From assembly GCF_900090245.1 (NCBI RefSeq), contig NZ_FMDN01000034.1, forward strand, positions 1-37,213: a stretch of DNA of 37,213 bases, written 5' to 3'. This DNA is from Micromonospora halophytica (GTDB lineage Bacteria; Actinomycetota; Actinomycetes; Mycobacteriales; Micromonosporaceae). Below are positions 17,662 to 25,798 of the stretch, in pieces (position 1 is the first letter of the stretch; the number at the start of each line of letters is the position of its first letter). The translations under genes and the position numbers were made by a program. A model generated the notes under the pieces. The model ran no database searches, was not told the origin of the DNA, and saw only the letters and a list, made by a program, of their open reading frames with translations.

Positions 17662-19022
17662 GGGGCGACCCTACCGCCGACGGTGGCCTGCTCCGGCTGG
17701 GCGGGGACCGGGCAGGCGCGTTCGCCGCGCAGCCTGCGCCGCAACGCCCAGGCGAGCAGGACGATCGAGGCCGCCGCGATGACCGGCTGGGCGGGGGCGA
17801 ACCAGTTCATCGCGCCGCTGTAACCGAGCGCGAGCAGGACGATCTTGTTGCAGACCGGGCAGCCCACGGCGAACAGCGACAGGGTCGCCCCGGTCACGCC
17901 GGTGCGGGACTCGCTGCCGCCGGTCGGCTTGTCGCCGGTGCCGGCGACCGGTGCGACGTAGGTCGCCAGGAGCAGTCCGGAGAGCACGGCGGTGACCAGC
18001 AGCACCGGCCACGCCCACCAGGTGACGGCCACGTCACGGCCGAAGAACGGGGTGTCGATCAGATCGGTGGGCACGGCGATCACGACCGTGGTGGCCACCG
18101 CGGCGAGCACCGCTGCCGCCCACCTGCGCGCGGGCCAGGCGGCAATACCCGACGTGACGCTCACGGCGGGGGCGGCAACGCTCACGACGGAGTCCGTGGC
18201 GGAGCGCCGGGCACGACGCCACCGGTACACCAGGACGCCGAGCGCGCCGAGTGCGACGGCGAGCAGGAGCGCCACGTCCGGCACACCGCCGACCGTTGTC
18301 GTCACCCACTCCTGGGCGGCGCCCTCGATGTCGGTCAGGCCGAATCCGCCGGCCAGCCCCGCCGTGCCGTCGAAGACCAGGAACAGCACTCCCAGAGCGA
18401 CGAAGAGCAGCCCGGAGATGGTCGAGGTGGTGTGCAGGCGCAGCCGCCCCACGGAGAACTGCCGGCCGCGCAGCCACCGGCGTTCGCCGATGCGCCACCG
18501 GTCCCAGACCAGGGCGAGCAGCAGCAGGGGCACGGTCATGCCGAGGGCGTACACGGCCAGCAGGGCACCCCCGGCCGCAGCCTGCTCGGAGGTGGCGGCG
18601 ACGGTGAGGATGCCACCGAGGATCGGGCCGGAGCAGAAGCCGGCCAGTCCGTACACCGCGCCGAGGGCGAACACGGACAGCGTGGAGTCGCCGGTGATCC
18701 GTCCCATCAGCCGCTGTGCCGGCCCGAAGGCGAATCCCTTGCCGGCGAGCTGCACGACCCCGAGGGCGATGATCGACCATCCGGCGACCAGGATCAGGGT
18801 GTCGCGGTGCTGGAAGAACGCGCCGGCCACGACGGTGGACCCGGCTCCGAGGGGTACGAGGACCGCCGCCAGGCCGAGGTAGAAGACGCCGGTACGGGCG
18901 AGCAGCCGTCCCGGGTGCTGGAAGGCGTACGCGAAGAAGGCGGGCAGCAGCATCGCGCTGCACGGGCTGAGCAGGGCGAGCACTCCCCCGAGCAGGGCGG
19001 CGAGGTAGCCGATGTCGCTCAT
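17658..19022 (-). CDS. CcdA/DsbD-type membrane thiol transporter with extra CPVC domain
   Basis: The 454-residue protein moves reducing equivalents across the membrane. The N-terminal CcdA domain has its two redox cysteines in membrane helices, Cys21 in LLSPCSAM and Cys130 in AGFCSGP. After six helices there are further helices and a C-terminal section with a second pair, CPVC at 388-391, placed before another helix. Most CcdA proteins are about 240 residues, so this one is nearly twice as long and may act as a fused relay. It overlaps the DsbA-like gene upstream and the repressor downstream by four bases each, so all four genes form one operon. Confidence 0.88.
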   Translation of the reverse strand: MSDIGYLAALLGGVLALLSPCSAMLLPAFFAYAFQHPGRLLARTGVFYLGLAAVLVPLGAGSTVVAGAFFQHRDTLILVAGWSIIALGVVQLAGKGFAFGPAQRLMGRITGDSTLSVFALGAVYGLAGFCSGPILGGILTVAATSEQAAAGGALLAVYALGMTVPLLLLALVWDRWRIGERRWLRGRQFSVGRLRLHTTSTISGLLFVALGVLFLVFDGTAGLAGGFGLTDIEGAAQEWVTTTVGGVPDVALLLAVALGALGVLVYRWRRARRSATDSVVSVAAPAVSVTSGIAAWPARRWAAAVLAAVATTVVIAVPTDLIDTPFFGRDVAVTWWAWPVLLVTAVLSGLLLATYVAPVAGTGDKPTGGSESRTGVTGATLSLFAVGCPVCNKIVLLALGYSGAMNWFAPAQPVIAAASIVLLAWALRRRLRGERACPVPAQPEQATVGGRVAP

Positions 19023-19765
19023 TTCGCCTCCAGCTGCTTGTCGATGGCCTGCTTGAAGGCCTCGTACGGCTGGGCGCCGATGACGGGCGTGTCGCCGACG
19101 ATGAACGCCGGGGTGCCGGTGATGCCCATCGAGGTGGCTTCCTGGACGTCCCGGTCGATCGCGTCACGGGTGACGGCGGACGCCCGGACGGCGTCGAAGC
19201 GGGCCAGGTCCAGACCGAGGCGCTCGGCGATGTCGCGCAGCGCGGCGTCGTTGAGGGAGCCGCCGTTGACCCGGCGCTCCTTGGCGTACACGGCGTCGTG
19301 GAACTGCCAGAACTTTCCCTGCTCGGCGGCGGCCCGCGCGGCGGCGGCGGTGTCGCGGGACTGCGCGCCCAGGTAGGGCAGGTCGCGCCACTCGATGCGG
19401 ACCAGCCCCTGGTCGACGTACTCGCGGATCAGCCTGGGTTCGGTTTCGCGGGCGTAGCGTCCGCAGAACGGGCACTGGAAGTCGGCGTACTCGACGATCA
19501 CGACGGGTGCGTCCGGTTTACCGAGCGCGAGGGGATCGTTCGGGGTGCGCCGGGCCAGGCCGGCGAAGGGGTTCGCCTCCTGCCCACCACCGGATCCTGC
19601 GGTGCCGGTGCCGCCGACCGGGTCCGCCGGCTTGTCGGCGGGTCGGCCGAGGATCGCCAGTACGGCGACGATGGCGATGACCACGACCGGTGCCAGCCAG
19701 CCGGCCGCCCGGCGGGCCGGGGGTGTCTGCCGGGCGGTACGTGATGGCGTTCCAGGGCGCTGCAT
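19019..19765 (-). CDS. DsbA-like thiol-disulfide oxidoreductase, membrane anchored
   Basis: The 248-residue protein has one N-terminal membrane helix at about 22-40, a Gly-rich linker and a thioredoxin-fold domain with helical insertion. The active site is CPFC at 98-101, and the cis-proline loop is GITGTPAF near 215. It would form or shuffle disulfides outside the cell and be kept in redox balance by the adjacent CcdA. GGAGGAG directly before the ATG at 19765 supports the start. It is the first gene of the BlaI-M56 operon, and the palindromic operator lies 25 bases upstream of the start. Confidence 0.9.
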   Translation of the reverse strand: MQRPGTPSRTARQTPPARRAAGWLAPVVVIAIVAVLAILGRPADKPADPVGGTGTAGSGGGQEANPFAGLARRTPNDPLALGKPDAPVVIVEYADFQCPFCGRYARETEPRLIREYVDQGLVRIEWRDLPYLGAQSRDTAAAARAAAEQGKFWQFHDAVYAKERRVNGGSLNDAALRDIAERLGLDLARFDAVRASAVTRDAIDRDVQEATSMGITGTPAFIVGDTPVIGAQPYEAFKQAIDKQLEAK

Positions 19766-19789
19766 GTCTCCTCCAGTCCAGCACCAGGA

Positions 19790-19820
19790 GGCCTAGTACT
19801 ATGCGAGATAGTACTAGGCC
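19790..19820 (-). promoter_or_regulatory. 31-bp palindrome, probable BlaI operator
   Basis: Arms GGCCTAGTACTAT (19790-19802) and its exact reverse complement (19808-19820) flank a five-base centre, giving a perfect 13-bp inverted repeat. The inner TACTAT/ATAGTA resembles the TACTA-n-TAGTA sites bound by BlaI/MecI proteins. It sits just upstream of the operon that encodes a BlaI repressor. Confidence 0.75.
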
Positions 19821-19863
19821 GGTTAGTGGACGGGCGGTGGCGGGCACCCCGCCGCCGGTCAGG

Positions 19864-20232
19864 TCATCGGCTGGTCGATTTTTCGGAGAGGCTGGCCCGC
19901 ACCTCGTCCATGTCCAGGTCACGAACCGCCTGGATCACCTGCTCCAGCGCGTGGGCCGGCAGCGCGCCCGGCTGGGAGAAGACCAGCACGCCGTCCCGGA
20001 AGGCCATCAGTGTCGGGATGGACCGGATCCGGGCCGCGGCGGCGAGGCCCTGCTCCGTCTCGGTGTTCACCTTGCCGAAGACGATGTCCGGGTGCCGCTC
20101 GCCGGCCTGCTCGAACACGGGCGCGAAGCTGCGGCAGGGGCCGCACCAGCTCGCCCAGAAGTCGACCAGCACGATTCCGTCGCGGGTCACGGTCTGCTCG
20201 AAGTTTCCGCCGGTCAGCGCCACGCTGCCCAT
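19864..20232 (-). CDS. trxA: Thioredoxin
   Basis: This 122-residue protein is a standard cytosolic thioredoxin with WCGPC (Cys30 and Cys33), the VDFWASW strand-helix junction and the cis-proline in IRSIPTLMAF. The ATG at 20232 is preferred over an upstream TTG because GGAGG lies six bases before it. The gene is divergent from the rhodanese gene, and the 183 bases between them hold two CsoR/CstR-type palindromes. Reduction of protein persulfides or disulfides formed by the neighbouring rhodaneses is a likely role. Confidence 0.93.
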   Translation of the reverse strand: MGSVALTGGNFEQTVTRDGIVLVDFWASWCGPCRSFAPVFEQAGERHPDIVFGKVNTETEQGLAAAARIRSIPTLMAFRDGVLVFSQPGALPAHALEQVIQAVRDLDMDEVRASLSEKSTSR

Positions 20233-20276
20233 GTTCAACCTCCGCCTCTCGGGATTGGCTTCCAGCTCGAGCCAAC

Positions 20277-20292
20277 ATACTCCCGGGGGTAT
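20277..20292 (-). promoter_or_regulatory. CsoR/CstR-type operator before thioredoxin
   Basis: ATACTCCCGGGGGTAT is a 16-bp near-palindrome (7 of 8 arm bases) of the ATACCC-GGGTAT type bound by CsoR-family sensors. It lies 45 bases upstream of the thioredoxin start. Confidence 0.6.
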
Positions 20293-20375
20293 CTATTCCC
20301 CGTCGTCACACATCACTCACCGCCGTACCCGAGGGCCGGAATACCGGACCGGCCCGGCGCGCTATGGTCGACGGC

Positions 20376-20391
20376 ATACCCCCCAGGGTAT
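20376..20391 (+). promoter_or_regulatory. CsoR/CstR-type operator before rhodanese
   Basis: ATACCCCCCAGGGTAT has perfect six-base outer arms (ATACCC/GGGTAT) and ends 24 bases before the rhodanese ATG. It is the second of three such sites in this sulfur-related stretch. Confidence 0.65.
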
Positions 20392-20415
20392 AGAGATTAG
20401 AGATCGGAGGAAGAG

Positions 20416-20730
20416 ATGCGAGAGGTGAACCTGACGGACTTCGCCGCCGCCCACGCCGACGGTGCGGTCGTGGTGGACGTCCGGGAGCCGTTCGAGTACG
20501 TCGACGGTCACGTACCCGGCGCCCGTTCGGTGCCGCTGGGCCAACTGCCCGCGACGGTCGGGGACCTTCCCCGCAACCGCCCGGTCTACGTCATCTGCGC
20601 CAGCGGCAACCGCAGCCTGGCCGCGGCGCAGTTCCTGGCCCGCGCCGGCATCGACGCCCGCTCCGTCGCCGGCGGCACCGGCGGGTGGGTCCGCAGCGGT
20701 CGCGCCGTCGTCAGGGGAGCAGCCGCCTGA
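20416..20730 (+). CDS. Single-domain rhodanese sulfurtransferase
   Basis: The 104-residue rhodanese transfers sulfane sulfur through a cysteine persulfide. The active-site loop CASGNRS begins at Cys61, and the family hallmarks VVDVREPFEYVDGHVPGA and GGTGGW are present. GGAGGAAGAG precedes the ATG at 20416. Small rhodaneses behind CstR-type operators are known in persulfide-sensing systems, and this one faces the CoA-disulfide-reductase/rhodanese gene. The sequence is complete. Confidence 0.93.
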   Translation: MREVNLTDFAAAHADGAVVVDVREPFEYVDGHVPGARSVPLGQLPATVGDLPRNRPVYVICASGNRSLAAAQFLARAGIDARSVAGGTGGWVRSGRAVVRGAAA

Positions 20731-20734
20731 CGAC
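20707..20734 (+). terminator. Hairpin at the end of the rhodanese gene
   Basis: GTCGTCAGG and CCTGACGAC form a perfect 9-bp stem that spans the stop codon. The 256 bases from here to the end of the next gene contain no frame I would call a gene. Confidence 0.5.
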
Positions 20735-20976
20735 AGGTGACGCCGGCACGTCGTCGACGTCGAAGACGCACCCGTCGTGCCACCGGCTGCTGGCCGACCT
20801 CGAGGTCACCCCCGGCAGCGCCGACGAGGTCGAGGTGGCCCGGCACCGCTGAGCACGAGCCGGCGCTGGCCCTGACCACGCCGACCGGCCTCGTGCGAGC
20901 GATCCGCCAGCGCGGCGACGGCACGGGCGCGGCCAACGCTGGTCGCCGCCGGACCGGAGTGACGAGGCGCTGCTGA

Positions 20977-20998
20977 GCCGGCACTCTCAGGTGCCGGC
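20977..20998 (-). terminator. Hairpin at the end of the CoA-disulfide reductase gene
   Basis: GCCGGCAC and GTGCCGGC form a perfect 8-bp stem around the stop codon of the minus-strand gene. It would separate it from the convergent rhodanese transcript. Confidence 0.5.
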
Positions 20999-22651
20999 CA
21001 CCGACCGTCCGACGAGCATGGGCGCGAGCTCAGCGGTGGCGACGGACCAGGTCCGGTAGCCGCCGTCGAGGTTGGCGACGCGGTGACCGGTGCCGGTCAG
21101 CAGACTGGTGGCGGTGTGCCCCCGCATGCCGAGCTGGCAGTAGACGATCAGCTCGCCGTCGGGCAGGTCGGCGAGCCGGCCGGGCAGGTCGTCGACGGGA
21201 ATGTTGAGCGATCCGGGGATGCAGCCGGCGGCGTGCTCGGCCGCGGTCCGTACGTCGAGCAGGTGCGCCCCGGCGGCGACCCGGTCGGTGATCTCGTGCC
21301 ACTGCACGGTACGGGTCATCCCGGTGCGGATGTTCTCGGCGATGTAACCGAGCATGTTGACCGGGTCCTTGGCCGACCCGTACTGCGGTGCGTACGCCAA
21401 CTCGAGGTCGGCGAGGTCCTCGGCGGACAGCCCCGCACGCAGCGCGACGGCGAGCACGTCGATGCGTTTGTCCACCCCCTCGCCGCCGACGCCCTGCGCG
21501 CCGAGGATCGCCCCGCTCTCCGGATCGAAGAGCACCTTGAGCGACATCGGGACGGCACCGGGGTAGTAGCCCGCGTGGGACAAGGGGTGGGTGTGCACGG
21601 CCTGATGGACGCGGCCGGCCGCGCGCAGACGTTTCTCGTTCCACCCGGTGACCGCGACGGTCAGGTCGAAGACCCGGACGACGGCGGTGCCGATCCGGCC
21701 GGTCAGCCTGGCCGGACGGCCGGCGATGACGTCGGCGACCAGGCGGCCCTGGCGGTTGGCGGTGTTGGCCAGCGGCACCGGGATCGACGAACCGTCGAGC
21801 CGGTCGGTCTTCTCGACCGCGTCGCCGACCGCGTAGATGTGCGGGTCGCTGGTGCGCATCGACTCGTCCACGGCGATGCCGCCCCGCGGGCCCAGGTCCA
21901 GGCCGGCCTGCGTGGCCAGCCGGGTCTCCGGGCGTACCCCGATGGCGAGCACGACGAGGTCCGCGGGGAGCACCTGCCCGTCGCTGAGTTCCACGGTGTC
22001 GGGCAGCACCTTGGCCACGCCGGCGCCGAGCACCAGCCCCACCCCGTGCCGGCGCAACTCGGCATGGACCAGGGCCGCCAGCTCGGGGTCGATCGGGGCG
22101 AGGACCTGGCTGTCCAACTCGACCACGGTGACCTGGAGGCCGTGCCGGTGAAGGTTCTCCGCCGTCTCCAGCCCGATGAAGCCGCCACCGACGACGACCG
22201 CCGTGGCGGGGCGCTTCTCACGCAGCAGCGCGGTGAGCCGGTCGGCGTCGGCGACGCTGCGCAGGGTCAGCGCCCGCTCGATGCCGGGAAGGTCCGGCAC
22301 GAACGGCGCCGCGCCCGGACTGAGCACCAACCGGTCCCAGGTCTCGAGGTATTCGGTTCCGGCGTCGAGGTCTCGTACCCGCACGGTCTGCGCCTGCCGG
22401 TCGATCGCCACGACCTCGCTGCGGACCCGCACGTCGAGGTCGAAGCGGGCCCGCAGGCTCTGCGGGGTCTGCAGGAGCAGGTCGCGGCGGTCGGGGATGA
22501 CGCCGCCCACGTGGTAGGGCAGGCCGCAGTTCGCGTACGACACCTCGCTGCCGCGCTCGAACACGACGATCTCGTGCTCCGGTCCCAGCCGGCGCAGCCG
22601 GGTCGCCGCCGACATGCCGCCGGCGACCGCCCCCACGATGACCACCTTCAC
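20987..22651 (-). CDS. CoA-disulfide reductase fused to rhodanese (CoADR-Rhd)
   Basis: The 554-residue protein joins an FAD/NAD(P)H-dependent reductase (about 1-450) to a C-terminal rhodanese domain (about 465-554). The FAD fold starts with VIVGAVAGGMSAA. The redox Cys42 sits in YANCGLPYHVGG as in CoA-disulfide reductases, an NAD fold has VVVGGGFIGLETAE, and the rhodanese Cys505 is in VYCQLGMRGH. The family reduces CoA disulfide, CoA persulfide or polysulfide. GTG at 22651 follows GGAGGAGG and is preferred over longer frames. A CsoR/CstR-type palindrome lies upstream at 22687. Together with the rhodanese and thioredoxin it forms a sulfane-sulfur handling set. Confidence 0.92.
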   Translation of the reverse strand: MKVVIVGAVAGGMSAATRLRRLGPEHEIVVFERGSEVSYANCGLPYHVGGVIPDRRDLLLQTPQSLRARFDLDVRVRSEVVAIDRQAQTVRVRDLDAGTEYLETWDRLVLSPGAAPFVPDLPGIERALTLRSVADADRLTALLREKRPATAVVVGGGFIGLETAENLHRHGLQVTVVELDSQVLAPIDPELAALVHAELRRHGVGLVLGAGVAKVLPDTVELSDGQVLPADLVVLAIGVRPETRLATQAGLDLGPRGGIAVDESMRTSDPHIYAVGDAVEKTDRLDGSSIPVPLANTANRQGRLVADVIAGRPARLTGRIGTAVVRVFDLTVAVTGWNEKRLRAAGRVHQAVHTHPLSHAGYYPGAVPMSLKVLFDPESGAILGAQGVGGEGVDKRIDVLAVALRAGLSAEDLADLELAYAPQYGSAKDPVNMLGYIAENIRTGMTRTVQWHEITDRVAAGAHLLDVRTAAEHAAGCIPGSLNIPVDDLPGRLADLPDGELIVYCQLGMRGHTATSLLTGTGHRVANLDGGYRTWSVATAELAPMLVGRSVAGT

Positions 22652-22686
22652 GTCTGCCTCCTCCGGTCGTCCACCGTGCGCCACGG

Positions 22687-22700
22687 TACCCCGGGGGGTA
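22687..22700 (-). promoter_or_regulatory. CsoR/CstR-type operator before CoADR-Rhd
   Basis: TACCCCGGGGGGTA, extended by TAC on the right, matches the operator type seen at 20277 and 20376. It lies 36 bases upstream of the GTG start. Confidence 0.6.
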
Positions 22701-22816
22701 TACGTGAACCAGGGCCCAACGACTCCTGCCGGGCGACCTGGGCTACGCCGCCACCCCTGCCTGCGGGCAACGGACCGGCACCGAGACCGACCGTCCACAC
22801 CGGGGCCGGAAGCCGC

Positions 22817-23050
22817 CTACGCGGGGCGACCGATGCGTACCCGCCAGCGCTCCGGACCGGCCTCCAGGTAGTCCCAACTGAACCGCCCGGCGTGCTCGGC
22901 GGCGAACTGGTAGTACAGCGGCTTCGGGTCGTGGTCGTTGACCAGCACGAAGCTCTGACCCACGTCGAGCGAGTGATACGTGCCGAAGATGAGGTCGTGG
23001 CGGCGCGCCGGCGCCTCCTGACGGACGTCGAGCTGACGGTCCTCGATCAT
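22817..23050 (-). CDS. DUF2249 domain protein
   Basis: This small 77-residue protein matches the DUF2249 pattern: an LDVRQEAPARRHDLIFGTYH start, then FVLVNDHDPKPLYYQF, and a closing RWRVRIGR strand. DUF2249 proteins are TusA-like in fold and often occur with hemerythrins, NO reductases and denitrification genes; their chemistry is not established. GGAGGCAG precedes the ATG at 23050. It is divergent from the NO reductase gene and shares with it a 309-base regulatory gap. Confidence 0.88.
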   Translation of the reverse strand: MIEDRQLDVRQEAPARRHDLIFGTYHSLDVGQSFVLVNDHDPKPLYYQFAAEHAGRFSWDYLEAGPERWRVRIGRPA

Positions 23051-23359
23051 GACTGCCTCCCCTGAGGTCGCGGATACCCCTGTTTATACGAACAGTCTCG
23101 TCATAAATCTAGGGCTGCACCGCGAGGCCCTCGTCACGAGGGTCTCCCTCAGTTCCGCTCGGCGGGCGGACCCGCACCGGCAATCCTGCGAAAACCCCGA
23201 TTCACTGGGCCTCCTGGCCCGAGCCGAAGGTCCTATGAGGGTTTTCACGCGGCCTCGATTGTTTCTACCAGCGGACTCGTGTTTTAAGGTCTGGCCGCTG
23301 GATCTGGTCGCACCGAGGCAGGATGCCGCTCGCGGCCTTCGCACCCACGAGGAGATCGC
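23051..23359. promoter_or_regulatory. Regulatory gap between DUF2249 and NO reductase genes, with three dyads
   Basis: No gene is evident in these 309 bases. They hold an inverted repeat CTGTT-n6-AACAG (23081-23096), a 15-bp palindrome CCCTCGT-c-ACGAGGG (23128-23142), and a pair GAAAACCC (23190-23197) / GGGTTTTC (23239-23246) separated by 41 bases. A GTTTCTAC element near 23259 recurs before the regulator gene at 26274. A lone ATACCCC half-site is at 23075. Both divergent promoters must lie here, but I cannot fix the -10 and -35 boxes. Confidence 0.5.
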
Positions 23360-25798
23360 ATGGTCGTGTCAGAAGCTCCCGGTGCCGCCGTACCCGAGCC
23401 GGCCCCGCCCCCCACCGGCACACCGGCGGGCAAGCGGGGCCGCATGATCGGCCGTGGCTGGGTGCAGGCCGCCATCCTGGTCACCCTCGTCGGATTCTTC
23501 GTCCTCGGGTTCCTGGCGATCCGCACCTACCAGGCGCAGCCGCCGATCCCCGAGAAGGTGACCACCTCGGACGGTCAGCTGCTCTTCACGGGCGAGGACA
23601 TCCGCCAGGGCCAGGAGGTGTTCCTGCGCAACGGTCTCATGCAGTACGGCTCGATCTTCGGGCACGGCGCGTACCTCGGTCCGGACTTCACCGCCGACTA
23701 CCTGCATCGCGCCGCGACCTCGGTGCAGGAGCAGTACGGCGGCGCGGAGGCCGGACACGCCCGCACCGTCGAGGACTTCCGGGTCAACCGGTACGACGAG
23801 AAGACCGGCACCCTGGTCTGGAGCCCCGCTCAGGGCAAGGCGTTCACCGAGTTGACCGGCCACTACGCCGCGACGCTCAACTCCCCGGACGGCAAGAACG
23901 GGCTACGCCCCAACGCGATCACCGACCCCGCCGAGATCCACGACCTGACGGCGTACTTCGGCTGGACGGCGTGGGCGGCCGCCGCGGAGCGGCCCGACAA
24001 GACGTACTCCTACACCAACAACTGGCCGTCCGAGCCGCTGGTCGACAACGCGCCGACCGGGCACACGGTGACCTGGAGCGTACTGTCGCTGATCTTCCTG
24101 CTGGTCGGGGCCGGCGCCCTGTTCGCGGCGTTCGGCCGGTGGAACTTCCTCGGCTGGCACAACCGTGACCACCGGGAACTGCGCTTCCACGCCCCGCGCA
24201 CCGTCCTGCTCACCCCCGCGCAGCGCGCCACCGCCTGGTTCTTCTTCATCATGGCCGGGCTCTTCCTGGTGCAGACCCTGCTCGGCTCCGCCACCCAGCA
24301 CTACCGGGCCGACCTGGAGAGCTTCTTCGGCCTCCCGCTCGACCACTGGCTGCCGTACAACCTGACCCGCACCTGGCACGTCCAGCTCTCCATCTTCTGG
24401 GTGGTCACCTCCTTCCTCGCCATCGGGATCTTCCTGGCGCCGCTGATCGCCCGGGGTTGGGAGCCGAAGCGCCAGGCGCTGCTGACCCGGCTGCTGCTCG
24501 GCGCACTCGTCGTGGTGGTCGTCGGCAGTCTGATCGGCGAGATGGCCGGCATGCGCGGCTGGCTCGGCCCGTTGTGGGCGCAGCTGGGCAACCAGGGCTT
24601 CGAGTACCTCGACCTCGGCCGGATCTGGCAGGTGCTGCTGACCGCGGGCATGGGCATCTGGGCGTTCATCCTGTTCCGCGGGTTGCGCCGGCGGCTGCGC
24701 ACGGAGCACGTGGCCAACATGCCGTGGCTGTTCTTCCTCGCCGCCCTCGCCCTGCCGGCGTTCTACGCCGTGGGCCTGCTCGCCAGCCCGGACAGTCACT
24801 TCACCGCGGCCGACTTCTGGCGCTTCATCGTGGTGCACCTGTGGGTCGAGGACTTCCTCGAACTCTTCACCACCGCCACTGTCGCCTACCTGTTCGTGCT
24901 GCTCGGGGTCGTACGGGAGCGGGTCGCCCTGTCGGTGATCTTCCTCGACATCGTCCTCTACAGTGCCGGCGGCGTCATCGGCACCATGCACCACCTGTAC
25001 TTCTCCGGGGAGCCGGCCGAGCACCTGGCGCTCGGCGCGACGTTCTCCGCGCTCGAGGTCGTACCGCTGCTGTTCCTCACGGTGGAGGCCTGGAGCTTCC
25101 TGCAACTTGGGGCCCGCCGCCAGAGCGCGTCGAGCACCCCGTTCCCGCACCGGTGGGCGGTCATGTTCCTCGCCGCCGTCGGCTTCTGGAACTTCCTCGG
25201 CGCCGGCGTGTTCGGCTTCCTGATCAACCTGCCGATCGTCTCCTACTACGAGATCGGCACCGGGCTGACCGCCAACCACGCGCATGCCGCGATGATGGGC
25301 GTCTACGGCATGCTCGCGGTCGGTTTCGCCATGTTCGCCCTGCGCTACCTGATCCCCGAGGAGCGCTGGTCGGACCGGCTGGCCTCGATCTCGTTCTGGT
25401 CGCTCAACCTGGGCCTGGCGTGGATGTCGTTCGCCACGCTGCTGCCCGCCGGGGCCCTGCAGCTCTACCGGGTCGTCGACGCCGGGTACGCCGACGGTCG
25501 CAGCCTCGGCTACCTGCAGGGCGGCACCAACATGTTCCTCGAGTGGCTGCGGCTCCCCGGTGACGTGGTCTTCATGGTCGGCGGCGTGCTGCCGCTGCTG
25601 TGGATGACCTACCTGGGCATCCGCTACCGCAGCAAGCGGACCCGGGCGCCCGAGGCGCCGGCCGAGACGCTGCTCTTCACCGAGGTCGTGCCCGACAGCG
25701 ACGACGACGCGACGAACACCGACGCCGCCGACCTGGTCGTCGGGGTGGCCGACAAGCTGGGCGGCGGATCCGGCGGGCCGGCAGAGGCCCCCCGATGA
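23360..25798 (+). CDS. norB: Quinol-dependent nitric oxide reductase (qNor)
   Basis: This 812-residue membrane protein reduces 2 NO to N2O with electrons from quinol. A short cytoplasmic leader is followed by one helix, then a large external domain (about 60-240) fused ahead of the heme-copper-oxidase-like core, which is the qNor layout. Heme and FeB ligands are visible: TWHVQLSIFW near 336, HLWVEDFLE near 493, GTMHHLYF near 543 and NHAHAAMMG near 639. All expected histidines and the FeB-region glutamate are present, so it is not an obvious NO dismutase. The ATG at 23360 follows GAGGAG. The last 50 residues are an acidic tail. The next gene overlaps by four bases. Confidence 0.93.
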   Translation: MVVSEAPGAAVPEPAPPPTGTPAGKRGRMIGRGWVQAAILVTLVGFFVLGFLAIRTYQAQPPIPEKVTTSDGQLLFTGEDIRQGQEVFLRNGLMQYGSIFGHGAYLGPDFTADYLHRAATSVQEQYGGAEAGHARTVEDFRVNRYDEKTGTLVWSPAQGKAFTELTGHYAATLNSPDGKNGLRPNAITDPAEIHDLTAYFGWTAWAAAAERPDKTYSYTNNWPSEPLVDNAPTGHTVTWSVLSLIFLLVGAGALFAAFGRWNFLGWHNRDHRELRFHAPRTVLLTPAQRATAWFFFIMAGLFLVQTLLGSATQHYRADLESFFGLPLDHWLPYNLTRTWHVQLSIFWVVTSFLAIGIFLAPLIARGWEPKRQALLTRLLLGALVVVVVGSLIGEMAGMRGWLGPLWAQLGNQGFEYLDLGRIWQVLLTAGMGIWAFILFRGLRRRLRTEHVANMPWLFFLAALALPAFYAVGLLASPDSHFTAADFWRFIVVHLWVEDFLELFTTATVAYLFVLLGVVRERVALSVIFLDIVLYSAGGVIGTMHHLYFSGEPAEHLALGATFSALEVVPLLFLTVEAWSFLQLGARRQSASSTPFPHRWAVMFLAAVGFWNFLGAGVFGFLINLPIVSYYEIGTGLTANHAHAAMMGVYGMLAVGFAMFALRYLIPEERWSDRLASISFWSLNLGLAWMSFATLLPAGALQLYRVVDAGYADGRSLGYLQGGTNMFLEWLRLPGDVVFMVGGVLPLLWMTYLGIRYRSKRTRAPEAPAETLLFTEVVPDSDDDATNTDAADLVVGVADKLGGGSGGPAEAPR

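Noticed and set aside
20737..20976. 79-codon Arg-rich frame between rhodanese and CoADR-Rhd
   Set aside because: Composition is unnatural and no ribosome site is visible. A different frame ends in LLADLEVTPGSADEVEVARHR, which may be a relic but cannot be assigned.
21083..23065. 660-codon plus-strand frame opposite CoADR-Rhd
   Set aside because: It is the complement of a well-supported flavoprotein and has no recognisable domain.
23360..25798. Possibility that the qNor homologue is an NO dismutase
   Set aside because: The FeB histidines and nearby glutamate are all present, whereas dismutases replace key ligands.
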